Shown one piece after another: positions 14,201 to 25,100 of a stretch of DNA of 64,000 bases (positions within the stretch are counted from its first letter, which is position 1; every line of letters begins with the position of its first letter). A program made the translations under genes and the position numbers. This DNA is from Seison nebaliae. Taxonomy: Eukaryota; Rotifera; Pararotatoria; Seisonacea; Seisonidae. The stretch spans positions 29,086-93,085 of the forward strand of contig JALJEE010000537.1 of assembly GCA_023231475.1 (NCBI GenBank). Reading direction: 5' to 3'. Below the pieces are notes generated by a model that saw nothing but the letters and a program-made list of their open reading frames with translations, was not told the origin of the DNA and made no database searches.

Positions 14201-15031
14201 CCGCCATGTTCCTTCGCCTTATTGACAATTGACGATGTCACATCTCAACAAAATCCGAAACTCACCACCAAATCTCCATTCACACTTCTCCTCTCTTGTA
14301 CGACGGACAACGAACGTCAGAAATGGCTGACGGACATTTGCCAATTGAAATCTTCCAAACTTCCTCACAATCCCCAAACGATTCGTACGATTATCTCCCG
14401 CAATAATCGTCAGAACGACGAAATCTCTTCGTCAGTTACCGGTGCATCAAATACTTCAAGCAATATTCTCCACATATGTTGGCATCGAGACGTGTCCATA
14501 TCAATCGACGATATTGTTGTTATAATTTCCATCTTTTCCATTTTCTTTCATTAATTTCCTATTACCAGAATACTTTCGATTGTAACGGAACGATGACTGG
14601 ATATTTGAATAGAAAGTTTAAGAATTCGTCAGGATGGCAACGATTATGGATTGTATTTGCCAATGCTTCCATGTATTTCTTCAAAACTCCAAAAGTTATA
14701 TTTTTAATTTTTCAAAATTTTTAAATTTTTTTTTTTCAAATAATTTTTTTTCATAATCAGGATGATTTCCCATTAGCTACCTTACCGTTATTGGGATACG
14801 TTCTCTACAAATCCAGCACTCCAATAACTGCGTCGACTTCTTTATCGAAATTTCCGCCGCTAACTTTCCGTTTGGAATATCGGACACATACTTATCTATT
14901 TCGAGCCGATTCAAATTATTCATATCAAAGGTTTAAATTCTTTTCCGTTTTTGATTATTCAAATAATTTCATCATAAAGATGGATCCATATCTTATCAAA
15001 TGCAACCACCACAACAACCTTTAATGATTAA
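1986..15031 (+). CDS. Cdep: FARP/Cdep-like FERM, RhoGEF (DH) and double-PH domain protein, 5' partial
   Basis: FARP-family proteins link membrane receptors to Rho-family GTPases: the FERM domain binds membrane or receptor tails, and DH-PH-PH is a guanine nucleotide exchange unit. Predicted exons: 1986-2084, 2141-2259, 2324-2421, 2494-2632, 2676-2763, 2829-2993, 3039-3235, 3280-3540, 3592-3803, 10359-13412, 13463-13584, 13636-13767, 13820-14515, 14569-14694, 14761-14930, 14980-15031, giving about 1,909 residues without the N-terminus. FERM (residues 1-302) shows DYFGL, FYPADPGQLEEDLTR, the AALLISYLLQ-AELGDYD junction and FSWAKIGKLCFKHKRF. The FERM-adjacent part begins YWGRTQKELMEY. A Gln/Asn/Ser-rich spacer (about 460-1185; Gln run coded near 11245-11283) precedes DH (about 1186-1518: KELLFTERTYVRDL, EQRLLLWEG, LRPMQRLFHYQLLL). 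PH1 begins at FIRQGCLEKLTRNGFQQ; PH2 contains GYLNRKFKNSSGWQRLW and its final helix Trp is in the last exon. The 3803-to-10359 join keeps phase, so one gene is favoured; two separate genes cannot be excluded. Symbol is by family only. Confidence 0.85.
3804..4405. other. Intronic stretch after the FERM-adjacent exon
   Basis: This follows the last clear FERM-adjacent exon (donor at 3804). If that donor is not used, the frame runs on to a stop shortly after 3840. I see no domain, RNA gene or repeat in the stretch. Confidence 0.4.
4410..4910 (+). CDS. Open reading frame inside the FARP intron: possible alternative terminal exon or nested gene
   Basis: An ORF of 166 codons from ATG 4410 to a TGA at 4908-4910; the same frame has a stop at 4395-4397, so it starts at this ATG or at an acceptor such as the CAG before 4425. 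The product is rich in Ser, Thr, Asn and Asp and ends with an acidic Asp run followed by NDLKVELA. I recognise no domain. It lies in the large intron between the FERM and RhoGEF halves of the FARP gene, on the same strand, and an AATAAA follows near 5036. One reading is a last exon giving a short FERM-only isoform; others are a small nested gene or a chance ORF. Length and composition resemble the coding spacers of the neighbours, so chance is not the favoured reading, but no homology supports it. Confidence 0.4.
   Translation: MPNYHQETSSDSIRTVYRIIDSDSNVLSYEYIITTFQTTFDITETTDTCETSDRYSIPLIDNIVRGKKEIEDNGIVNGDGSRTSYRCANNLHIPNNSNSNNDTKRIEAPNGKLISAKKSRDVQYEKISTNIEQPAYHNLTNATSHTNDISYIDDDDDDNDLKVELA
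4911..10358 (+). other. Large FARP intron (remainder), non-coding
   Basis: About 5.4 kb with no exon I can defend, in a genome where most introns are near 50 bases. It carries an AC run (about 6872-6893), a TA run (about 8450-8463), purine/pyrimidine-rich blocks, and two pairs of GTGCAC hexamers (5465/5476 and 8699/8710). The acceptor at its 3' end (T-rich tract then ATAG at 10358) opens the long Gln-rich exon. Its size fits an intron holding regulatory elements or an internal promoter for a RhoGEF-only form. That is inference. Confidence 0.5.
6872..6893. repeat. AC dinucleotide microsatellite
   Basis: About ten AC units in the large FARP intron, followed by a looser AC-rich stretch to about 6925. 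Confidence 0.9.
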
Positions 15032-15275
15032 ATGACCGGTTGATTCAATATTTTTTTTTGTTAATCTAATTCGACCGACAAATTTTTTTGCACCGAAACA
15101 AAACTTGGAAAGAAACTTCAATTCGATTGATCGAAACAAGAGATTTATTCCGAAGAAGAGAATTTAAATTAAATCTCACCATATTTTTTATCTGTCTGAA
15201 AAGCACATTACTTACCATAAAATCTACACAATCACATTTATTTCATTTGTATAGTTGATTCTTGTTGAAAAGAAA

Positions 15276-15281
15276 AATAAA
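15276..15281 (+). terminator. Polyadenylation signal of the FARP-like gene
   Basis: AATAAA about 245 bases after the TAA at 15029-15031, in AT-rich sequence and before the next + strand promoter-like region. Confidence 0.55.
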
Positions 15282-15577
15282 AATTTATTTAACAAATCTT
15301 CTCTTTGTCGGATCGAACGAAAGTTATGTAATTCGCGTTCTGTTTTTCACTGTCACATTCTGAACAAGATCACAATCCATAAAGTCAACAGTTCCACTAG
15401 TCATTAGTCGATAGTTTAATGACGATCTGTTGAAATAGTTTCGGTGTTCACGAGTATTAAGAAAACTGTTGCGCGCCAAACTCCCCATAACTAAACAAAG
15501 TGACCATTAAAAATATTCACTTGAAGTATGCGTCAGTTCGAAAGTTGATTTCTTGTCACTGCAGTCCATGAATGATA

Positions 15578-15585
15578 TATATAAA
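15578..15585 (+). promoter_or_regulatory. TATA box candidate of the homeobox gene
   Basis: TATATAAA about 160 bases upstream of the homeobox ATG at 15745. A T-rich tract ending in TTTTAG just before 15724 could be the acceptor of a short 5' UTR intron. Such strings are common in AT-rich DNA, so this is tentative. Nothing else is recognisable between 15282 and the ATG. Confidence 0.4.
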
Positions 15586-15744
15586 TCCATTCATATTCCA
15601 TACATTTCATATTCATTCTATTCTCATTCAAAATTCATTACTCGATTTCAGAAAATTCGCATTTAGATAAATAATAAATAATAAGAAATTTCGTGGAAAT
15701 TTTTCATTTTTTATCAATTTTAGGTCGTTCAATCGATTATTATT

Positions 15745-17145
15745 ATGGAAATGCAACCGAAACGGAAACGAACTCGAACCCAATTCACTAAACATCAATT
15801 GGAGACGTTGGAAGCGGCGTTCAATATCACACATTATCCTGATGTGACGGCAGTCGAAGAATTATCTGGTCAATTATCTCTCCAACACGAAAAAATTTCT
15901 GTTAGTTTTGAATTTGAAAAATTTTTTATATTTGCTTTTCTTTTATAGATTTGGTTTCAGAACCGTCGTGCTCGTTTTAAGAAACAGAAAAATGATATTG
16001 TCGTTAAACAGAAACGTCAAGTGATGGCAGAAGCAACAATGAAAGCAATTCATCAAATCCAACCGATTTTCAATAAATTAGTTCCGGCTCCAATACCATC
16101 AACAATGAACAATCCTCAAAATTATCCCATTTCTAATAATCAAAATGGACCATCAAATCATCCAACAATTTCTTCACAAATTCCCATGTCATCAAGAATT
16201 TCTCCACCTATTCCTACTCCAATCATGCCACCATCAATGTTACCTATACCATCAAATGATGGAAATCATCAGCAATGGAATACTGGAATTCAATTACCGA
16301 ATGATGTGTCCAATTTTAATTCGATGAATCCGAATAATATGCAAATGATATTTCAACAATTACTATTCAAACAAATGTTGGAACGTCAACAAAACCAGCA
16401 ATTTCCTTTCATTCCCAATGAACAGATGAAAATGAATGTCGGAAATAAAGAAAACATTTCCGATGATAAGAAAAATGTCATGACAATCAATTCGTTATTA
16501 AATAAAAGTAATGGTAATGTGGAAACTGAAGAATCAAAATCTCCGGAAAAACCGACTCATCTTCAACCACCTGTTTTATGTAGTACGCCAGTGATCGAAA
16601 ATGAAAAAAATTTGAAGAGACGCTACGATAGTATATCAGACGAAGATGACGAAGAAAATAATTCACCGAAGAAACGAATGTCGACGAATTATATGAGCGA
16701 TGTGAACAATGTATCTGAAGATAATGAGTACAATGATCAATCATCTAATAATCATCATCTGGCAACGGATCAACAATCCAATAATCTTTTCCAAACATAC
16801 TTACAAGATTCTGGTATTCAACAAGATTCAAGTATTCAACACAATTCAAGTATTCAACAAAATTCAGGAATTGATCTACAACAACATTCGGAAATTAAAT
16901 TTCAACAAAATTCAGGTATGGATTTCTCGAAAGATCAGAATTTCTCTCCAGCAGAATTTATTAATCCTCAAACATTCACTTATCCTTCACAATCGTTCGA
17001 TTATAATAATAATGAAGGAAATTCGACGTATGACAATAAAGAGGGCGTTCAATTTCAGTTACCTCATTCCAATGATCAATCAGCTAATTTATTCTGGTCG
17101 ACATGGCAAATGAATTGTCCTTCATTCGTTTCAAAGAACAACTAA
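15745..17145 (+). CDS. Divergent paired-like (PRD-class) homeodomain transcription factor
   Basis: Exons 15745-15900 and 15949-17145, 450 residues. The homeodomain covers residues 7-66: an RKRTRTQFT N-terminal arm, QLETLE and AAF in helix 1, HYPDV before helix 2, and recognition helix KISIWFQNRRARFKKQ with the invariant Trp48, Phe49, Asn51 and Arg53 and Gln at position 50. The only intron falls between homeodomain positions 46 and 47, the classical site in PRD-class genes. There is no paired box. The long C-terminal part is rich in Pro, Asn, Gln, Met and Ser, with short GIQQDS/SIQQNS-type repeats (coded near 16800-16920) and an acidic patch followed by KKR. Helices 1 and 2 differ from Otx, Gsc, Phox and Prd forms that I know, so I give no orthologue; helix 3 is firmly homeodomain. 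Expected to bind TAAT-type sites in the nucleus. ATG 15745 gives the usual short arm before the homeodomain. Confidence 0.88.
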
Positions 17146-17410
17146 TTAATTTATTAACTTCATTTATCTATTTAAATATTCCATTCATTAATTATTTATT
17201 TTAATTAAAAATTACAAACAACTCTTTTACATTTTCAGTATGTTAAAAACAAAACTTATAGATATGGTTATATTTATGAGGAACTTTACAATTTTCACAT
17301 TAGGGAAAAATTAATTGAACATTTTGCCTTTTTCAACAGGTCAAATATTTTTCCACAGATATTTTTTAAAATTGTTTAAATCTATTTTCATCGGATAAAT
17401 AGATAACGAA

Positions 17411-17800
17411 ATGAAGGCTATTTATTATTCGGATAAATATTATGATGATGTTTATGAATATCGGTTTGAATTTGATAACAAATTTCATACTTAGTTCTTC
17501 TTCAGACATGTTATTCTTCCAAAGGACAAAGTACCAGATATACCGAAGGGTCGACTAACCACAGAAGAAGAATGGCGTGCATTGGGTGTGCAACAATCGA
17601 AAGGATGGATCCATTACATGCGCCATCAACCAGGTATCTTTCTAATGAGATTTCTACTAAATTATGATTGTTTATTGGCAGAACCACATATACTTCTTTT
17701 TAGGAGATTAAAGGAACTTTCCTATGATCCAGAAATTCGAAAGGAATATTTTAGAAAGAAAAAAAAACAAAGAGAACTGACGGAAAAACAAAATTTATAA
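17411..17800 (+). CDS. CKS1: Cyclin-dependent kinase regulatory subunit (CKS), canonical copy
   Basis: Exons 17411-17463, 17506-17633 and 17682-17800, 99 residues against about 79 for vertebrate CKS1. CKS proteins bind CDK1/CDK2 and dock phosphorylated threonine, steering multisite phosphorylation and, with Skp2, p27 turnover. Visible family features: IYYSDKY then [30 protein letters not shown], and the beta-hinge [12 protein letters not shown] with the invariant PEP. The phosphate-pocket residues of the family (the Arg of YEYR, Ser and Trp of QQSKGW, the Arg of FRR) are all present. The C-terminus carries about 26 extra charged residues rich in Lys, Arg and Glu. Introns split the YEYR and PEP codons. 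The next gene downstream is a second CKS with the same exon plan. Confidence 0.95.
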
Positions 17801-18360
17801 TTTAGTTTGCGGAATTGATATTTAATTCCATCTCACAGAATGGAATGTCAGTTCATGTGATGTCAATTCAATGGAATTCCATTGTCAGATATTAACAGAA
17901 TTTCCTGTTCTGAAAATTATTCTCAACAATTAGAAATATAAATTTTTAAAAATAAATTATCGATCATTAAATTATACTACATATATAACTTTTCTATTCG
18001 GTACCAAATTTTCGAGTAGTACATGAGATTAATAATATTTCGAATAACAAATTCAATTCGAAAAACAAAACTTAAGACGAAGTAAAATTATCAGACTTAT
18101 TCAATTCCATTCGAATTAAGAAAATCATAAAAGAGACGCGGAGTTAAGGGGAAGAATAATGAGAAGTTAATTAAGAGAAAATAAAATTGATATAAGTTTG
18201 TTCATGCGATCTGTGTAATTAAAAAAACATTTTTACCATCAAATAATGAAAAGATGATAATTAGAAAGTTGTTGATCATTATCATCTTCTCCGATCTTCC
18301 ACATATTCATTAAGTGAGTTTTAAAATAAACAAATAGTTTCGATCATTTCGAAAAGTTTG
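17801..18360. other. Intergenic spacer between the two CKS genes
   Basis: Very AT-rich, with an AATAAA at 17951-17956 that is the likely polyadenylation signal of the upstream CKS gene. No other feature is seen. The spacer is long enough for the second copy to have its own promoter. Confidence 0.55.
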
Positions 18361-18779
18361 ATGGATGACAAGATATACTACTCTAATAAATATTTCGATG
18401 ATACTTATGAATATCGGTACAATCTTTTTCTTTTATTTTCTTAATTGTTAAACTTGTGAATATTATTCATTTTCAGTCATGTAATTCTGTCGAAAGCACC
18501 AGAATGGAATAATCCCCAACATCGTCTACTGGAGGAAGAGGAATGGCGTTTATTAGGTATTCAACAATCCAACGGATGGGTTCATTACATGTTACATAAA
18601 ACACGTTTCCATTTTAATTTCATTTTTCAATTAATTCTCAATTCATTCTTAAAATAGAACCAACAGTTTTATTCTTCCGACGAGTGAAATGGTTATCCAA
18701 TGACATGTACATTCGAAAACGAGCGTTAAAAGAAGAGAAATTTCGAAAAGAATTTATTGAAAATTCGATTTCCAATTGA
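18361..18779 (+). CDS. Second, diverged CKS paralogue
   Basis: Exons 18361-18416, 18477-18604 and 18658-18779, 101 residues. Middle exon length (128 bases) and both intron phases match the upstream CKS copy, so this is a tandem duplicate. Kept: KIYYSNKYFDDTYEYRHVIL, EEEWRLLGIQQSNGWVHYM and LFFRR, so the phosphate-pocket Arg, Ser, Trp and Arg remain. Changed: the hinge, normally [10 protein letters not shown], reads TQPTVLFFRR, so the conserved hinge Glu is Gln, the first Pro and the His are lost, and PKD near the N-terminus becomes SKA. In other CKS proteins the hinge sets the choice between monomer and strand-swapped dimer and its Glu contacts partners, so partner binding or dimerisation may differ. 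No stop or frameshift interrupts it. A germline or cell-type-specific role is possible but only inferred. Confidence 0.9.
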
Positions 18780-18784
18780 TCTTA

Positions 18785-19057
18785 TCATATTCGCCAATAT
18801 GAGTCAGCAATGTTATCGACTATCCGATCATTAACGGAATAATATCGAGTATGTCGTTCCTCACGGATATTCGTTAATCCAATAATAGTGTAATTATCCA
18901 CACGAGTTCTATCTAGTGATACTTGTTTGACACCTGTCCATGTTTGTTGGAAATTCACAATAAAATATCGATTGGCAACTAGTCGATCCTCTTCAGGTGG
19001 TGTCAACATCTCATGAAAATTGAATGAGATAAAAATTAGAAAATAAAGAACGAGCAT
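18785..19057 (-). CDS. Possible small secreted protein (90 residues)
   Basis: The ATG at 19057 opens a 90-codon frame with a signal-peptide-like start (MLVLYFLIFISFNF) followed by a charged, soluble-looking remainder (PPEEDRLVANRYF and similar) and no cysteines. The frame is also open upstream to an ATG at 19150 that overlaps the stop codon of the CFAP65-like gene as ATGA. The likely poly(A) signal of that gene (19105-19100, - strand) lies before the 19057 ATG, so the ORF would be either a separate downstream gene or chance sequence in the trailer. It ends 5 bases from the stop of the convergent second CKS gene. No family recognised. Confidence 0.35.
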   Translation of the reverse strand: MLVLYFLIFISFNFHEMLTPPEEDRLVANRYFIVNFQQTWTGVKQVSLDRTRVDNYTIIGLTNIREERHTRYYSVNDRIVDNIADSYWRI

Positions 19058-19099
19058 TTTTGTGAAATAGAGAAATTTATCGATTTTAACAATGTAGAT

Positions 19100-19105
19100 T
19101 TTATT
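19100..19105 (-). terminator. Polyadenylation signal of the CFAP65-like gene
   Basis: TTTATT on the + strand, AATAAA on the - strand, about 42 bases after the TGA of the CFAP65-like gene. Confidence 0.45.
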
Positions 19106-19146
19106 TGGGGGGAAAATGAATTTAAATTTTATTTTTTTCGTCGATC

Positions 19147-22100
19147 TCATTTCCCCTTTTCACTATTAGTCGTACTTCGTTTCGGATTAGTTGGCATTGC
19201 AATAAATCGTGGTCGTTGAGTTAAGGAGAAACTGCCTTCTGCCGCTTCCGTCAAAATATTCACTATGGTATTATTGAGAATATCCTCCACCATCGTCATG
19301 AACGACAAATTTTCAATAAGGCCATTTGTTGGTAATTCGATTTGTTTTATCGAACTTTCTTTCGTCGATTTTTGTGATTTGACCGTGTCCGTATCTGCAT
19401 CTCCAAGATCATGAGAGAGTATGGGTATATCATAATGATATGATGATTGATAATAATCACCAAGTGCACTGGGTGTCACTGCGTCATCAATTTCACTCAC
19501 AACTTCCAATTGTTCCGATTCAATGTCTGATGAAGTTTTACTCTTTTTATTCGCATTCTTTTTTGCTGTGACTAATTGTTTCATTTGATGGAATGTTAAA
19601 TTGGGAATATCTTTCTTATGTTGGAGATCTTTTAATGCCGATATGAAATTACTCGATTTCAATACATCCCACAACAAATAATTGACTAAAAGATCAGTCG
19701 GTAAAATTGAATCTTCTTCCAATTCTTTCAATTGTCCTTCTTTCAATATCAATTCAGCATAAGAACAAGAAATTATGTCTCGAATACTCACATTCTCTTC
19801 AGCCGATGTTCTCAATGTCGCTCTTCTCCAACGATCATCTTCAAAATCGAGTATAGCCGATCGATAATCAGGAATTTGTTTACGATCGAAAATTGGAACA
19901 TTTCGATAAAATTTATTAAATGATGAATCGATATAAAAATTGGAGGTTGGTGGTGGCATATCATCCGAATATTCGATGGCATTAGCGATAATATTTAAAG
20001 GAATAAATGTCTTTTGTATCGGCTCTTGAACTTGGACGGTATTTGAACCGATTTGATAAATTTTCGCTCTCTGTTTATTTTTATGAACTTTCGTGTATGT
20101 GTCTAATGGTTCGATCGTTTCAAAATGACGAGTCTTTCTCATCATAACGAAATCAGGAGAAATTCTCATTTTCTGTTTGGTTTGATATGCCACTTCACAT
20201 TTCAAACTGATCGTATGGAAACCACATTGTTCACTAGGGTTATCATAAAGAAATGTTATTTGAATTATTCGGAAACCGTTCGGTTCTATTCGACCAGATA
20301 ATGGTGTCACACCGACCATCTCCTGTTCCGTTTCATGATCACAATGCCATTTGAATCGAAGGAATTCTTTCGGATTGGCATTGTACAAAAAGGCAATTTT
20401 CCTTCGTCTAATCCACGGTTGTACTGGTCCGAAATTGACGATATCCTCCAAAAAATGTGAATTATATTCGATGTCTAAAGTTCCCTGATTGATTTTGTGA
20501 GAAGTGACAGCTAACGATGTACGACAAGCGAAACTCGGTTGGAATGGTGGGGACATGCCAAATGATAAGTTCTTATCATATAACACTTTACATCGAAGTA
20601 GAACTCGTTGAGTTTTCTTTTCTTCATTTATCGAATCCTTCACAATAATCGTTACAGGAATTTCATAAATTTTATTTTGAATCGGCCAAAATTGCCATTG
20701 GGTTGGAAACGCCGTGTTGGGTTCGAGAGCAGCTGTTGGTGTTAAACATCGAATTAATGGATGACCATAATGTTGTTCATTCACACGTTTTAATTGTTCC
20801 ATATCAACATAAAAAATTCCAACTTCATCTCCGAAATTATAAATGGGAAATAATTGAATTGGCGGTTGTATGACACCTAATGACACAGGTTCAAAATCCA
20901 CAACTGTTGTCGGAACATGAATACAACTTGAATTTTTTGGGGTTGTAATTCCCACAAAATTTATCAGTAAAGGTTTCCGATAATTTCCAGCTTTGAAAAG
21001 AACCGGTAGAGAATGTTCTCCGATGATCGAATGACGATAAGATAAACGGATTGCATGACATTCGCCTGGTATTAATTCGCCTTTCCTTCGGTCGATCGTA
21101 AATAGTTGACGATTTAATACGCCGATTAATTTCACTTGAGCTTCCGTCAAACTTTTCGGATCTTGCCATTCATTGAAACAAGAAATATTAGTTTCATTAC
21201 TATAGACTAATTCTCTGGGAAAGAAGAATTCCCATCGACTAGTTAACTGCCCCACATTCTGTATGACAATTTGAATTTCCGTCGGTATGGTTTTATGGGG
21301 TGCTGCACAAAAGTTGAATTGTAAATCTTCTTTCGTATCTCCGGCACCCGAAATGATGCCCATCTCATTGCCGCAAATTGTAACATCGTCACCTGTACTT
21401 TGGAGGATGTTCTTGGAAATCTCCTTGTTAATTTGAGGAAAAGAAAAACAGGATTGTAAAAATTCTCGACCGATCGCCAAATTACTTCCAGCAGTTAATC
21501 GAGCATCAACTAATTTCAATTCAGCACAAACACCATCTAACGATACGTGACACAAGAAATTAGAGAGATATGGTACGTCGTCTTTAGATATAGAATTGTG
21601 GAGATTATATTGAAATTTCCATAAACATTTCCCAATCATTTTCGCTTTAGCGCGAACGATAATTTGCTTTTTAGTGAATGCTTCAAATATTTGTTTTTCG
21701 TTATCTAAAATTTCTAATCGACCGTCTCCTTTCTCCAAGACGGAACTCAAATTAAATAGAACGGCCGTATTGTTCCGATTGTAAATGGTAAAGTAGTGAC
21801 ACTTCCAAGTATTAGCCATTGTGGGAGAAATTCTTATTAATAAATCTTCGGCAGCAATTTTCTGATGAACTGACGTATGAAGATGAAGAACGGTTTTATA
21901 TCGTCTAGCATCAATTTGACCATCCGTCGACCATGTCACCAATTCTACTCCAATTTGACAAGTTTTAGGTTTTATTGGCGAATAAGTAAAATCGAAATAT
22001 TTTATTTCACGTGGTTGAATTTGTCCTTTATTCGGATTGACTGACAACTCGTCAGTATTCTCAACTGGAATGATCCATTCGAAATGTAAAATCGTTCCAT

Positions 22101-25100
22101 CTAACAGACTTTTGGCAGAGAATCGTTTAATGGAACTGGTACCAATCGCTGTCGCTTTGACATAAGCCGAACCGTCATTTTCTAATTCGATTAACGGTTT
22201 CGCATATCGAACATGAGTCAAACATGGATCATATTCTGGTAGACCGACATTCCTAATATTATGTGCCTTTCCATTCAAATGGACTGTGAGTGACGGCGAT
22301 TCCTCACTGGAATAATAATCATCTGAAGAATCCAATAATTTATCGACATATTCTACCGCTGCCAAAATCTCTTTGATTATTGGATTGAATTTGCCCAATT
22401 TCTTCTTAATGTGCATTAATTTAAATGATTGAATAATCGTCTTTCTTAAGCTTAACGATTTTTTCACTAAAATGACCGAGGTGCAACTCGGATGTATGAT
22501 ACCAGATGGCGGATAACATGACAGAAGAATATTATTATTTGTATTATTTACTTTTATCGTAAAAATCAATGGAACACTCTCACTTTCATTATGTATGGAA
22601 AACGTTTCGAATGTTGATACTGCCACTTTCAATTGATCATTGGTCGATTCCTGTAAATCCACTATCACATCTTCATTCCCATTCTTTTGAGTCAATAAAT
22701 ATTCGAATAATAACCAACTGGAAATATAACGATCATTCATTGCCTTATAAACTGGGGCGGTCAAATGCCTCGTATTTTTCAGAGATAATATTTCTTCTTT
22801 CTCCTCAAACTTCTCTACTAAGAATTTCAAATGTGACGTCGACAAATTACCTAATCCATGAATATTGGGTAAATTGAGCACATTCTTTGCACTAAGACTA
22901 AATGACGGTTCTGGCGTCAAATCATTCGACATATAAGTATGAGCGATACACTTCAAATTTACCATATCTGGAATTTGTATTTGGAGGAGATAATGATACA
23001 ACAAAGTATAATTGCCTTCCGCTTTCAAATTGGCCGGTAACGGTTGTTCCATCGCCACACTGGTACAATAACATTCGAAGAAACTTTGGAACATTCCCAC
23101 TTTATTCAACTTGCTACATTTCACTTGAATTTCGATACTCGAACCACCAGATAAATGGAAAGTATTCGGAATAATTTCAAAAACACCTAAATTTCATTTC
23201 ATAAAATTCAAATAAAGGACATTGAATTATTAATAATTAATTATAATTTTAAAAAAAAATAAAATCAAAAATTCGATAAAATGGAAACCGTGTGATTTTT
23301 CCTTTCGGATTTTTTGATGCCAACAACCGCGAATCGCATATGAATTGTGATTGGTAAGTAGAACGGTTTTACTCGCAAACGTCATATTGGTGAGTTTAGT
23401 GGCCATCAATTGGGAGAAATCGATCAGATTCGAATCTAAAGTCACACTATTTCGACATTGGAACGTTTGAATTACTTGTGCTATATTTGTATTATCTTCC
23501 TCCGATTCTCCACTTTTAGCAAATCCGATCATCTTTTGAACTTCGGAAGAAATGTCATTGGGAAGAGGATCCAATATCGCTAAATCTAATTTCGAATCAT
23601 AATACGGAACCGGTTGCTGATTGGGAAAAGAGATGACATAAGCATCTTTCATCGTATGATCGACTTCCGCTATCAATTGACCGTTCTTGACCATTGTCAC
23701 TATATCCTGAAAAATGGAAAAATAAATAATTCAAAATAAGGAAAGATAAATATTAACGATCGGAGAGAATAAAGTTAATCCCATATATTGTAACTTCTTA
23801 TATCTATCCAATGCACTAAATGTCAAGTGATTGTGAACGATGTTGACATCACAACTTGCAACACCCAAACAATCCACATATAACGGGGCCTATTCAAATA
23901 TATGATAAATATGCTTAAACTTTTAAAAAAGAACTTGATATTCGATTGTAATGAAAATTCTTCCGTAGAATTTCCCAGTATTTTCATAGTTACCAAAAGT
24001 AGCTTTAATTACCGTTTCGAAACCTGGTCTAACAATTCCAGATGATGGTTCGAAGCGAAATATCGAATATTCATCACTTGGAATCTATCGCACGGAAATT
24101 TTTTTGGATTCAAATTATCAATTCAAAAAAAATCACTTCAAAATGTTTCTCACGATTTGATGGATTGTTCAGATAAATAATTAGGAACTTTTCCTCATTT
24201 TTTGCGATATAACCAAAATTCAATTTCCTCGTACTAATCGTTACTGGTTCATCTAAATATCATGAATAAAAATTATCATGAGAATAAAATTTAAGAAGAA
24301 CATCTAGTGGTGGCTGTCATTTTCAGTAACGGTTGAGAAATGGTACGCCATTCAATCTCATAATTCTGGTCGACAAACAGACTGCTACTGAGAGAGGGAC
24401 ATTTGGCATAAATATATGCGATCTGCATCGAATTGACAACGGCAGTTTGAAAATTTATTCTCAATTTTAACAGTTTCTTTTTTGGAATCGTCATTTCAAC
24501 ATCTAATCCATCTCGAATAAAAAAATTTTTTGATCCCCTCAATTCTAATTGAAACAATTGATCGACCTGGAATGAAAAAATAAATAAAAGTGAAAAAATT
24601 TGTAGTAGAAAAATTATAAACCGGAAAAGGATTATGAATGACAATTGTTCGAAAATATGATTTATGTTGATGTAAATTCTCTCCAAAGTTGATAAGTGGA
24701 ACATCTTTAGGATTGAAAACCAGATCTTTCGTTTCAGGATTTTTCAGCATTATATTCATAAACTTCCCCACCCCAAATAATTGGACGGCACAATTTAAAT
24801 TGAGTTTAGGTGGACCATAACGAAGGATCGCCGTACCTTGATGAAGAGCACCAATCTGTTAATACAAATCGTTTTTATCAGTATCTATATTTAAATTGAA
24901 AATAACTTCAGGAAGGAAAGATATTTCAAAGATGACTCTTTCTCTTCTTTTTGAACATACTCCACATTGTGGCTTGACATGAAATGGCGCTTTGATATCC
25001 CATTCCCATTTAGTGGGCAAATTAGTCGTTGACCACATTTGAATTTTCAACGTTTTCTTCGTAAACAATTGCACCATTCCAAATCTCAACAAGTTACCCG

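Noticed and set aside
13835-14554. Reading the first PH-domain exon as a separate gene with its own ATG
   Set aside because: Flanking splice sites and FARP PH1/PH2 order show that it is an internal exon; its Ser/Thr-rich segment is an insert in PH1.
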